From NCBI GenBank assembly GCA_022376515.1, contig WTXI01000217.1, positions 1 to 62,190 on the forward strand: a stretch of 62,190 nucleotides of DNA, read 5' to 3'. This document shows, in pieces, positions 11,522-22,000 of this stretch; positions within the stretch are counted from its first letter, which is position 1, and each line of letters begins with the position of its first letter. This DNA is from Lactifluus volemus. Taxonomy: Eukaryota > Basidiomycota > Agaricomycetes > Russulales > Russulaceae. Under the pieces are notes generated by a model. It was given only the letters and a program-made list of their open reading frames with translations, made no database searches and had not been told where the DNA came from. The position numbers and the translations under genes are program-made.

Positions 11522-13672
11522 TCACGCATTCAAATCACAAGCAAACGGGCGCAACGCGCACCATTCTGGCTGCAGCGATATGGCCTTCACGCCACGCCGC
11601 CTAAATCGATAACCGAGCTCGTGCAACCGCGGCAGCGCCGCACTATCGTTTCCCCCGGGATTCGTCCAGAACACCTCGGCGGATGCGGCTGTGCGCGGCC
11701 ACGCGATAGGATCGAGGTTCTCCGGTCCGGACTGTTCAGTCCAGAGGTGTTGACCGCCAAGCACGAGGGATGCTTGATCCGGGGTCAGATTCGCCAGTGG
11801 GTCGAACGTATATGCCTTCAGAGGGAAGGGGTTAATAAGCGCGTGCTCGTGAAAGAAGGGGGACGTGACGCAACGTTCTGCCATGTCCTGAAGGGATCGC
11901 ACCAACTGTTGCCTGGAGGATAATCTCCCAACCAGCTGCCAGCACCACAGTCCTATATCACACGCAGGTTTATAAGAATTGCAGGGATATAAAGCAGACT
12001 CATGACCTTACCAGATAGAACAAATTGGATGCCACGTGGATAAAGCGAAATCCCTTGGCAGCAACAGCAGCTGCGTCTTCAGACGAGATCCACACCCTAT
12101 CAATACACGTCAACGTTCGAGAGGGTGTGTGAGAAAGAAAGAAATGTGGAGACATACTCTGTGCCAAATCCAAAGAAGAATTGAGAATCCCCCAATGGAA
12201 TGGAACAGACCCATAAAATATCTAGCTCACCCTGCCACACGACCGGCGTCTTTCCGAGACTCCTGAGCGCACCATGCTGCGTGGCCTGTGTAAACACGTC
12301 CAGGGCTTCGTTGAGCGTCCGTCCAGCGAGATCCTGTTGCGTCTGTGGATCATCTTGATAGCACCGCATGTTGATCTCGTCGCCGCCAGTGGCGAACAAT
12401 GTCGAGCTCAGCAGACTAGCTGTGAAATCGATCATCGCGGGAGAGGCGAGGCGCAGTTGGCCCGCGGGCGGTTCGTTGGCGTATGTCCTCCAGGGCTTCA
12501 CATCGACGCATGCGATGTGCTCCGGATAAGCTTTCGAGATAGCCGAGGTATGTCCGGGCGTGTCTATTTCCTATTATGGACATTAACCTCCTTCCCTTTC
12601 GTTCCGAGTCTTGGAATACCACATACAACGAGACCGTCGATCCCCCACTGCAGCAGTATCGATTTGGGTTGAATAGAGGATGATGGGAACAGTGGGGGAC
12701 GCACCTGGCCGGCATAGGACACGATATGCGCAACGTCTTGAGGGGTGTAAACTGCGTCAGCGCTATATGCGGCCTTTTCTGCGATATCTGTAAATCCGGG
12801 TACGACAAGTGGGAAACTCTAGAAAGAATGACTTACATTGACCCATGACATTGCGTCAAGCGTGCGTTCAATGCCAGATACTAGGAAGCTATGTGCGCAT
12901 CATAAGCCCTTGACATACAAGTACCAAAGAAACACAGAACACGTACAAATTTCGCGCCGCGTCCAACAAGAACCCCCGATATGGCTAATAGCATCTCCAA
13001 AAAGTCAGAAGACGCCCGGGAAATCGCATGCACGCACGTACATAAGCTGGGGAATCCTGAATCTCCACGGGGGCGCCGATCCCAGTACTGTGAACCACAA
13101 CTGACGGAACGACGTGAACGTATTGAGACCTCTAAACAAGCCAAGTGTCGAGTTGGCCTTGAGCACCGCATGACTTCCGTCTCCGGGTATGACAAGACCA
13201 ACCCCCTTGTCACGCGTCTCAATAGGCATCCTCACTTCCACCTCGATGGGCTGTACCACCACCACCGCATCATCATCATCATCAATGGGAGATCCCAATG
13301 TACCTGCGCCCCCGGAGCTTGTACTTGTCTGCATGTGGGCATGGTGGTCATCGAGTCGCAAGACGAGTCGTCTGAGCATTGGTACACCATCCGACTCGGA
13401 GATCGCTCCAAAGTCGTCTATACCAGGCCAAGCACGAGCATACCTAAATCATCGCTGAGAAATTGTACATGCGTGCTCTGAGCGGCCGCGATGGGATCCT
13501 TGGGCGCGTTGGGAACCTCATCGACTGAGATTGTGAAGGCATTTGAGTGTGCGAGGCACAGCACAGAGCTCGGTGGGCCGGTTTGGAGATGGCGGGACTG
13601 AGGCCAGAGCATGTTGGTCAATGGGAAGACGACGAATATGACGGAGAAGGGTTTGAAGGGTCGTGGCAGCAT
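11522..13672 (-). pseudogene. GH20 beta-N-acetylhexosaminidase A, degraded
   Basis: Start at 13672 (MLPRPFKPFS, a signal-peptide-like N-terminus), end at 11522 (ALRPFACDLNA). Recognisable GH20 parts in order: N-terminal domain (NSTLGLFRGLNTF), catalytic-domain piece FATGGDEIN carrying the Asp-Glu pair typical of the family (about 12370-12400), WTEQSGPENLD, and the C-terminal LQPEWCALRPF. The family hydrolyses terminal GlcNAc/GalNAc and in fungi acts on chitin oligomers, usually secreted. Lesions: a one-base loss near 13440 (gcttggcctgg against gctcgggcgtgg in C), a second frame change near 13090, and loss of roughly 80 bp around 12830 that removes the exon encoding FHWHVVDSQ. Unlike B and C, this copy keeps the frame after the signal peptide. 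Confidence 0.85.
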
Positions 13673-13716
13673 GGTTTGAGTTTGCCTTCCCGGGAGTGTA
13701 CTCTGGCCTGGGGGGT

Positions 13717-13738
13717 GAAGGAAGGAAGGAAGGAAGTT
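13717..13738. repeat. (GGAA)n microsatellite upstream of GH20-A
   Basis: A short run of gaaggaaggaag lies just upstream (minus strand) of the hexosaminidase start. It recurs at the equivalent place in unit B (about 43850-43866) and unit C (about 53314-53340) with different lengths, so it is a slippage-prone part of the shared GH20 promoter region. Confidence 0.8.
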
Positions 13739-13897
13739 AGGCTCTGCTTAGTTTTATGTCACAATAGCATTGAATGAGATCGAAGACAGCATAAGGAATT
13801 GTCATTGGCTGAAGTCTTGCGAGAATAGTGCTGCCCCAAGTCCGGTGCTGCAACTGGGAAAATGAGTTCGCACCGGTGAAACCAGCGAGTTGATTAT

Positions 13898-14775
13898 TGT
13901 AAGGCGTCCCTAATAGATGCCTTACCATAAATATTATTACTCACACATGATCTACATTCGTTGTGTGAAACGACTAAGATAAAATACTGCTTAGGATCGA
14001 AGATCCTAAGCAATCTAGTTGGAACGGGCCGGCTCGAGACTGGCGTCGCATGACGCGCAAGTCGCGTGAGCGGCCTCCCGGACCGGCCCGAGCCCACACT
14101 GGGCTTGAGCCAGAAATAACGAGAACGCGAGGTCGTCAACCCTCGCGATCATAAATGTCATGCACACTGAAACAAATGTGCACCAATATAATTTATTGAA
14201 GTTTCATAAATCAAATAGTAATGAGCGATGAGAGATATCGCCTCTGATGAGTCGTTGCGCCAGCGGCACAGGCGGTCCGATTCGAGGGGTTACTACGTGC
14301 CAGGCCCACGACTCGCGTCAGTAACACTGGCGGCCCGGTCCGCCTAGGTAGTAAATAATTAGGCAACGCTGCGACATTCTGCGAGCGTTGCACATTAATT
14401 CTAGCAGTGCACCCCGGTAGGGCGGCCTGCAATAAATAAATTAAGTACCCTAAATTACTGAGGCACGTGAAAACCGCGCGATTACGAAGATGTTTCATAA
14501 GTAAGTGAAACATGTCGCGATCCTCTTGATCGCGACAGATCGGACTATGATTATTATAGATCTAGGGTAGTAGAACATGTATTTATTTCGCCTGCCTTCC
14601 CCGATGGAAGACAGACTTACTACTCCTACATAGCACTGACAATAAACCGCAGATTCAGCTGGTTCTGTTGTTGTGTGCCTTTGGAGAAGTTTTAAAGTCA
14701 AAAATCTCATTCATAATCTAATCTACAACAGGACTTTGTAACGCTAGAGACTACTCACGGTACCAAAGTCTTACA
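13898..14775 (+). repeat. 5' LTR of complete gypsy element
   Basis: Starts TGTAAGGCGTCCC and ends GTCTTACA; 878 bp. It carries two conserved palindromes, CTTAGGATC-GAA-GATCCTAAG (13990-14010) and GTCGCGATC-CTCTT-GATCGCGAC (14514-14536). Preceded by the attat target duplication. Confidence 0.95.
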
Positions 14776-14819
14776 CTTTTTTGAACCTTTGAACAAGCGA
14801 TTTCATTGGACCCTATAGT

Positions 14820-17800
14820 ATGTCCTCCAGTTCGGACCCCCCCGCGAGAAACACTCGCTCTGCCCATGCACGACGCACGGAACAGAATAGATATGCACTT
14901 CTTAGTGAAGAGCAACCCCTAAGTGAATCGGAGAGTGTTGCGATCCATGCTGAAGCACCCGCACCTCCCGAAATGACACCGTTGACACCGATCGCGGAAG
15001 CCTCGCAGATAGATCCGAGACCACCGGAAGGACGCTATCCACCGTACTGGGAAGATTTGGAGCCAGGCACGCTCCGCGACCCATCGGAAGACCATCAGAT
15101 GGAACCAGAGCAGTCATTTACGACCGCCCGAGCAAGTTTCCCTCCGCTTTCAGTAGCAATGAACGTTCGCGCACGGCGCGACGACCCAGATGAAAGGCTC
15201 CCGACTCCCGAACCACGCCGGGACAAAGGAAAGCAACGCGCAGAGTACGGATCACCGCGCAGAGCGTCAGGGAGCGCTCAGGCGCAACCTAGCACGAATG
15301 TCAGAGAAGTAGGCCTAGAAGTGCTTGACTGGGGTGATCACATGAAGAACACCGCACTCGAGCTAGAGGCACGAATGACGGAACGAGAGGAGATCATGCG
15401 CCGATACAATGCGACTCGCGATCAGTACGATCTCTCGAAGCGGATGCTTCATGAATCACAACAAAGACTGAGCCAACTAATCAACTCATCTCATGGCGAG
15501 GAAGCACGCCAGATCTCGCCGCGAGCTTCGGCGACCCAGGCAATCTATAGAGATCGCGGATCCGATGAGGGTTCCGCAGATTATGAGAGGCGCCGAAGTG
15601 CGCAAGCACGGTTCGCCTCAATGGGAACCACACACATATCGCAAACTGTGGACCCATCTGAGCAAGTATCCCAGACGCCTGCGATCAAGACAGAGGAGGC
15701 AGATCTCAGTGAGATGCCCCCAGACGAGGAAACGATGAGCCTGGAAAGGGCGCGCCGACGAAGCGAACGGATCTGGGAGCAGTGCGAAGCTGATATCAGG
15801 AGATCAAGAGCCAGATATGCCTCCCGGTCTACCAGAGGAAGAGGCGGCCCCCCTCCCTGGGCACGATCCGAGAGGGATCAACGCACCCCAGATGACCCTC
15901 AGGAAGAGGGTAGATATCAGATGTCGGAACGTGCGGATACGCCGCGCTTAGACAGAACAGATCCACCGAGATCTATTACACCCATAGCCATACCAGGCCT
16001 AGATCCGTATGCACTAGATGCAGATTACGTCCAGAGAATGTCTAGGACACGAGAGCCACAGATGAGACCACCAGCTGTACCACAGGCAAGATATCCGGCA
16101 GTTAATCAAGATGCTGCAAATCAGGATCGGTACAGGGTACCGCAAGCAATTAGGCCACCTCCGGTCGTAGCCCCGAGGGCACCACCAGCTCTAGCACAAG
16201 TGCACCCAGCCGCGGGAGCACCTCCGGCACTCGGACCAGTCAATCTCGCTGCTCCATACATACCTCCGGCACCAGCCGCAATAGCACCTGCGGCCCCATA
16301 CCTGCCCCCGGTACCTGCCGCGTATGGACGCCAGCAAGCCGACCATGAGGCGGCTATGGTAGCTAGCTTAATAAGGCACATTAGGGAATCCTTGACAGGG
16401 ATTCCGCCCGATCTACCGGAGATCAAAGGCCTCCGGGCGAAGATGCCAGAAGCTTATGCAGGCGAAGATGATTTCGATAAATTAGATAACTGGCTGCAGA
16501 GCCTACTGCGCTACTTTAAGATCAGCCGCCTCACCGCGGATGATAGAGACGAAGATCGTGTACTAGTTACAGGATCTTGCCTTAAGGGCAAGGCAGAACG
16601 ATGGTTCAACCACGAGGTTGAACGCCCAACAAGATTGATCCGAGACTGGACATTCGAATCAGTGATCGTTGGAATATTCAGATCATTTATAACTACCGCT
16701 ACGGCACAACAAGCAGTACGTAGATACGCTCAGATCAGATACACGCCAGAGGAGGGCGTATTAGCCTTCTATCGCGATCTCCTGATGTGGGCAGGACGTC
16801 TTGCAGAGATGCCCGATCGATATTCATTTAGGCGACGATTGCTTAATGGATTACCAACGGAGATTCGAGATCATCTCGAGCTCCACGACGGGATAACAGC
16901 AGAGGCTGGATCAATTAGCGCGATTGTGGAGCGAGCTCGACACGCCGAGATAACCTTCCATCAGATCAGATCTAGACGAAAGCCTGATGTTCAGAGAGCA
17001 TCGGGAGTGTCTAGCAATGCAGGAACACCCCAAAGATCTACGCGAGATAGCAAAGATTCTCGCGACCGCAATCAGTCGATCAAGAAACCACTTAATCGAT
17101 CTGGCGGCAAGATAAGACCGCAGGCTCAACAACCTGGATCTAAGCCAGTTCAGACGTCTACCCATCAATCAGGGAAAGGCGACACTTCTAAATTAACATG
17201 TTACAAGTGTGGCCAACCCGGACACATAGCTACTAATCCGAAGTGCCCGCAATATAAGAAACCCCCGCAGCGTCAGATGTTCGCTGCACAAGTAATTGAT
17301 GACAGATCGGAGAGCGATCTACCCGACACAGATAGACCCTCAGAAGGATCTGAGGAGATTGATAACGCTGACCCCGAACCAGAGGAAAGCGAAGATCAGG
17401 AAGGACAATCAGACCCGGATGATCACACTGACGTCCCTGATGGCTCACAATATGACGAAGATCAGACAACATATGAGGAATACGATGGATATGCGATGCC
17501 ATCGGAAGATGATGAGGCCGAGTACATTCGGGCAATACATGAGGATGAGGATCACTCCGAAACTCCTCCGCCTCCACCTCAGTTTGAAGATGCGGATTGG
17601 GAACCGCGCCGCAACGAGATCCGCGTGCGCTACGAGCGTGCGCCATGGGTCCCGCATGATGCGCTTGAATTCACTCCGCAGTTTAGCGTTACGCACATCC
17701 GTGGATGCAACGTGTGCGCCGCCTTCAAAGAACACACCGTGATCACGCAAGCGATCGAGGGTGATAACTCAATCGCCTGGAAAGTGCGAGATAAATTCGA

Positions 17801-18974
17801 GCGAGATCTAGTGTCCCTCGGATGGACAATGGCATTCACAGAGGACCGAGGACGCCCCATCAATGCACTCAGCGCACTGAACAATGCACTAGAAGAGAAG
17901 GTCCATCGCCTTACAATAGAGGTGGATACACTACGTCTAGCGAAAGATCGTGCAATCACAAAGCGCAAAGATCTTGAGGAGGCACTCGAACTGGAACGCC
18001 TCGATCTCGATCTAAGATATACAGAGTTTGATCTACTGCAATCACAGTGCAGGCAGATCGCTCGATATTGCACAGAATTGGAAATTCGATTAAAGACTGC
18101 AGGGATTAATCAGAACGCAGACGATCCTATTGATAATCAGGGTCTTCGTTCACTCATTGCACAAATAAGTGCTTTACCCCACGATGATGGAGACATTCAG
18201 ATGCGATCCGAGACCACTTCAGAAGCGGACGATCTAAGCGAGATCAGAAGCACCGACTCGATCGATCCCGTGCCCAGGACCGTTGGGCTGATCCAAGGAC
18301 CTCAGATCAACGGGATCATAGATGCCCGCAATGGGACAGATAACCAAGCAGTACCGACATACAAATTCACCCAGAATGATGATAACAACGAGATCACAAT
18401 CATTCGCATAGCAGCTGCACGCGATGACGATCAATCTAAAGATCGGGAGTTTAGATCAGCCCAACGCCGGACTTATGCAACCGGTGAACGTCCTCGCAGC
18501 TCAAAGAGTGATCGCAGATGCATGGCTGCGTTGATTAAAGTAAATGGTCTCGAAGCTTACGCCCTGTTAGACTCAGGAAGCACCACTGTGTCAGTTACGC
18601 ATGATTTCGCTCGCGTAGCCAAATTAGACGTAACCCAATTAGAGAATCTGATCGCACTACAGCTAGGCACGGTCGGGAGCAGATCCGTCATTAATTTCGG
18701 AGCGAAAGCTTCGCTTACGCTCGGACCGATCAGAGATGATGACGCCTATCTAGACGTCGTCAATATTGATCGCTATGATATGATTATCGGCACTCCGTTT
18801 ATGCGGAAACACGAATTAGTGATGGATTTCGGCCACAACACATTATCTTATCATGGCCAGATAGTCCCAACGTTGTCTGCGGGACAGGAAGATCTCATGA
18901 TCTCACGAAAGCGAGCAGCGCGAGAACGACCTTCCGCTCCCGGCGGAACAGCGATCTCGCGTGCTGATCATTGA
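14820..18974 (+). CDS. Gag-protease polyprotein (1,384 aa) ending at a readthrough-type UGA
   Basis: Residues 1-540 are charged and proline-rich. About 548-712 is a retrotransposon Gag capsid-like domain (FDKLDNWLQSLLRYFKI, KAERWFN). A zinc knuckle follows near 794 (CYKCGQPGHIATNPKC), with six rather than the usual four residues before the last Cys. Then come a long acidic segment, a Cx2C motif (GCNVCAAF, near 960), a coiled coil (about 1025-1100) and an aspartic protease (LLDSGSTTVS near 1250, MIIGTPFMRK). The protein packages element RNA and matures the polyproteins (family knowledge). It stops at TGA 18972-18974, followed by CTA; the downstream frame stays open into Pol. The start is the first ATG after the LTR, 44 bp away. 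Confidence 0.92.
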   Translation: MSSSSDPPARNTRSAHARRTEQNRYALLSEEQPLSESESVAIHAEAPAPPEMTPLTPIAEASQIDPRPPEGRYPPYWEDLEPGTLRDPSEDHQMEPEQSFTTARASFPPLSVAMNVRARRDDPDERLPTPEPRRDKGKQRAEYGSPRRASGSAQAQPSTNVREVGLEVLDWGDHMKNTALELEARMTEREEIMRRYNATRDQYDLSKRMLHESQQRLSQLINSSHGEEARQISPRASATQAIYRDRGSDEGSADYERRRSAQARFASMGTTHISQTVDPSEQVSQTPAIKTEEADLSEMPPDEETMSLERARRRSERIWEQCEADIRRSRARYASRSTRGRGGPPPWARSERDQRTPDDPQEEGRYQMSERADTPRLDRTDPPRSITPIAIPGLDPYALDADYVQRMSRTREPQMRPPAVPQARYPAVNQDAANQDRYRVPQAIRPPPVVAPRAPPALAQVHPAAGAPPALGPVNLAAPYIPPAPAAIAPAAPYLPPVPAAYGRQQADHEAAMVASLIRHIRESLTGIPPDLPEIKGLRAKMPEAYAGEDDFDKLDNWLQSLLRYFKISRLTADDRDEDRVLVTGSCLKGKAERWFNHEVERPTRLIRDWTFESVIVGIFRSFITTATAQQAVRRYAQIRYTPEEGVLAFYRDLLMWAGRLAEMPDRYSFRRRLLNGLPTEIRDHLELHDGITAEAGSISAIVERARHAEITFHQIRSRRKPDVQRASGVSSNAGTPQRSTRDSKDSRDRNQSIKKPLNRSGGKIRPQAQQPGSKPVQTSTHQSGKGDTSKLTCYKCGQPGHIATNPKCPQYKKPPQRQMFAAQVIDDRSESDLPDTDRPSEGSEEIDNADPEPEESEDQEGQSDPDDHTDVPDGSQYDEDQTTYEEYDGYAMPSEDDEAEYIRAIHEDEDHSETPPPPPQFEDADWEPRRNEIRVRYERAPWVPHDALEFTPQFSVTHIRGCNVCAAFKEHTVITQAIEGDNSIAWKVRDKFERDLVSLGWTMAFTEDRGRPINALSALNNALEEKVHRLTIEVDTLRLAKDRAITKRKDLEEALELERLDLDLRYTEFDLLQSQCRQIARYCTELEIRLKTAGINQNADDPIDNQGLRSLIAQISALPHDDGDIQMRSETTSEADDLSEIRSTDSIDPVPRTVGLIQGPQINGIIDARNGTDNQAVPTYKFTQNDDNNEITIIRIAAARDDDQSKDREFRSAQRRTYATGERPRSSKSDRRCMAALIKVNGLEAYALLDSGSTTVSVTHDFARVAKLDVTQLENLIALQLGTVGSRSVINFGAKASLTLGPIRDDDAYLDVVNIDRYDMIIGTPFMRKHELVMDFGHNTLSYHGQIVPTLSAGQEDLMISRKRAARERPSAPGGTAISRADH

Positions 18975-19073
18975 CTATCAACCAGATCAGCGAAACCCCC
19001 GCTAATACGACGCGATCTGGGCACATTATCGTTACTTCCGAGCGAGGGACGGAAGGAAATTCGCGTCCAATCA
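18972..19073 (+). promoter_or_regulatory. Stop-codon readthrough site UGA-CUA joining Gag-Pro to Pol
   Basis: The stop TGA is followed by CTA. The next 33 codons contain no stop and lead in the same phase to the ATG at 19074. The diverged copy 1 has the same layout (TGA CTA at 1167-1172, open to 1269), with several silent third-base differences between the copies. UGA-CUA is a known high-readthrough context in fungi and animals. Readthrough would give a Gag-Pol of about 2,520 aa. Use of readthrough is inferred; reinitiation at 19074 is the alternative. Confidence 0.7.
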
Positions 19074-22000
19074 ATGGACACTACAAATGAGATAGACAAA
19101 GATAAGATTGATCTAGAGGCCCGCCGCGAACGCTGGTTCGCAAAATATGCAGACATAATGAATGGTTCCCCGCCAGGGCTACCACCGCTACGAGAAATCA
19201 ATCACAAGATCCCATTGATTGATGAAAATAAACAGTATTCCTATCGACTACCAAGATGTGCTGAGGCAATGCGACCCAAGCTGATGGAGAAGCTAAGACA
19301 CTATATTGATAACGGCTGGTGGACCCCTAAGGCGGTACCACAAGCAGCACCACTACTGTGCATCTTAAAGAAATCCGGTGGCCTGCGCACAGTCATGGAT
19401 TGCCGCCAACGGAACGAGAACACTCAAAAGAACGTCACTCCATTCCCAGATCAAGACCAGATCCGGATGGATGTGGCGCGCGCGAGATGGCGATCTAAGA
19501 TCGATTTATCTAACGCCTACGAACAAGTAAGAGTTGACCCCGAAGACGTGCACAAGACTGCGTTCTCCACAGTCTTCGGAACCTTTGAAAGTAATGTGAT
19601 GCAGCAGGGCGATTGCAATGCGCCCGCCACCTTCTTGCGCCTAATGACGGCGATCTTCCGAGATGTGATCGGAATATTCGTATATGCTTACTTAGATGAT
19701 CTATTCATCTTCAGCAATACACCGAAAGATCATGACGAACACCTAGATTATGTGTTTAAGACACTACGGAAGCATCGACTTTATCTTGAGAGAGAAAAGT
19801 GCGATCTATATTCAAGCAGCATGGATTGTCTCGGACATCGCGTAGATGATCGGGGAGTGCACGCTGACGCCGATAAGATGGCAAAAGTACGCGAGTGGCG
19901 CACACCCCGCAATCACAAAGATGTACAACGTTTCCTCGGGCTCGTGCAGTACTTGGCACACTTCATGCCAGATGTTACTGCATACACTAGTCCACTGTCT
20001 GCCATCTGTCGGAATGGACAACCATTCTATTGGAAACCTTTGCACGAAGCATGTTTTAAGAATATTAAGGCGATCGCTTGTAGATCGCCGATCCTTAAAC
20101 CCATCAATCCATTATCTATGGACCCGATTTGGGTGATCTGTGACGCATCGATGTCTGGAATCGGTGCGATGTATGGGCAGGGTGAAACTTGGCAGACCTG
20201 CCGTCCTGCGGGCTTCATGTCGAAGAAATTCACTCCAGCTCAGATGAATTACAGAGTGTTCGAGATGGAAACGATCGCGATCCTTGAGGCACTTCTTAAA
20301 TGGGAAGATAAGCTTCTAGGGCGGAAACTACAGATCGTTACAGATCATAAGGCACTAGAGTTCTTCAAAACTCAACGCCGACTTAATAGCAGACAGGCGC
20401 GATGGATGGAGTTCCTCGCGCGATTTGATTTTGACATCATCTATATCAAAGGAGAAACTAATCTAGTCGCGGATGCGCTCTCGCGATACTATGAGAGTGA
20501 TCAATGGGACGAGCAGCAGAGTGCGGCTCAATATGTAAACGCGGATTCTCGGCTAGATCCCGAGGGAGAGGATCTGCCCTGGGATCGATTTGAAGAGAAT
20601 CGCGCGATGAGCACACCGAATGAGGATGTCCTTACGGCTAGCCGCCCTCAGAGACAGCGGCGTGCACCTAGGAGAGCAGATGAAGATGTATCGTTCGCTC
20701 CAAAGCGCAAGATCACTGAGGCGATCGAGCCACGCCAAAGTGAGGCGGCTGAGCTAGCTGCTCACAAGGAGCCGGCTCCCCAGCCTCGAGAGGAAGATCT
20801 GCCCCCCGACGGATCTCAGGATGACCCCAGAGTGGTTGATTCATTGGATCATCACTCAGATCTACGTCCACACGTCGAAGGTGATAAGACCTTCCTGAAA
20901 GACGTCAAAGCTGGATACCAGAAAGACCCCCTGTTCTCAAAGATACTCGCGAAGATCACGCACTACAGGAGCTTTGAGATCATCGACAATCTACTGTATA
21001 CACACAACCTAGCCGGCGATCGCGTATTGTGCATCCCGGCGGTTGTGCGCGATAAGCGACGCTTAACCGAGATCGTGCTAACGCAGGCACACCAAGTGCT
21101 GGGACACTTGGGGCCACAAAAGACGGCGGACTACATCCGCCGCTACTATTGGTGGCCACGCATCGGCCAGGATGTGGAACTATATTGTAAAACATGTCCA
21201 GTGTGTCAGACAACCAAAGATCGCACCCAGAAAGTGCCTGGGCTGTTGCACAATCTCCCGATCCCGGTCCGACCTTGGGAATCCATTGCGATGGACTTCG
21301 TAGGTCCGTTCCCTGAATCAGGCGGCAATAACTATCTTTGGGTGGTGCTCTGCCGCCTGACGTCAATGGTACATTTGGTGCCGATCCGTACTACAATTAA
21401 GGCGAGCGAACTCGCGTGGATCTATGTCCGAGAAATTGTGAGATTGCACGGACTCCCGCAATCTATAGTATCGGATCGGGACTCTAAGTTCACATCTCGC
21501 TTTTGGCGCGAGATTCACAAACTGCTGGGAACAAAATTATTGATGTCTACGTCTTTCCACCCGCAAACGGATGGTGCATCGGAGCGCGCGATAAGATCGA
21601 TCAGTCAGATCCTTCGCGCACTAGTAAGCCCGGACCAACGGGACTGGTCTGAGAAAGTACCTATGACTGAATTTGCAATCAATTCAGCTGTGAGCAGCTC
21701 ATCTGGCTTCGCTCCATTCGAGCTGAACAGTGGCTACATCCCCAGCATCAATCCCGGTGCACGCCCGGAACCAAGCGCGGTTCCCGGGGTTAAGCATTTT
21801 GTGAATAAAGCTCTACAGAACCTAGCAGATGCGCATGACGCCATCATTGAGAGTAGAGCACGCCAGACACACTACGCCAACACCCGGCGTAAACAAGATG
21901 ATAAGTTCAAAGCCGGAGATCTGGTCTATGTGTCTACATCAGATTTATCCCTTCCGAAAGGACGGGCTCGGAAACTAATGCCTAAATATATTGGCCCATT

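Larger units (their letters stand above)
4062..13778 (-). repeat. Tandem segmental duplication unit A
   Basis: First visible copy of the repeating module (gene remnant, NLR, GH20). Its left edge is the gypsy insertion site atcgaagacagc; the same string recurs at 13779, 43907 and 53382 and marks the starts of units B, C and D. Units A, B, C and D align across genes, introns and spacers. Without insertions they are about 9.7, 9.2 and 9.5 kb (A, B, C), with D running off the window. Confidence 0.85.

Noticed and set aside
14776..14819. tRNA primer-binding site of the gypsy element
   Set aside because: No TGG-type match next to the LTR. Self-priming is possible but I could not show it.
18968..19201. 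Minus-strand frame across the Gag/Pol junction, also present at 1163-1396
   Set aside because: Shadow of conserved coding sequence on the plus strand; no recognisable domain.
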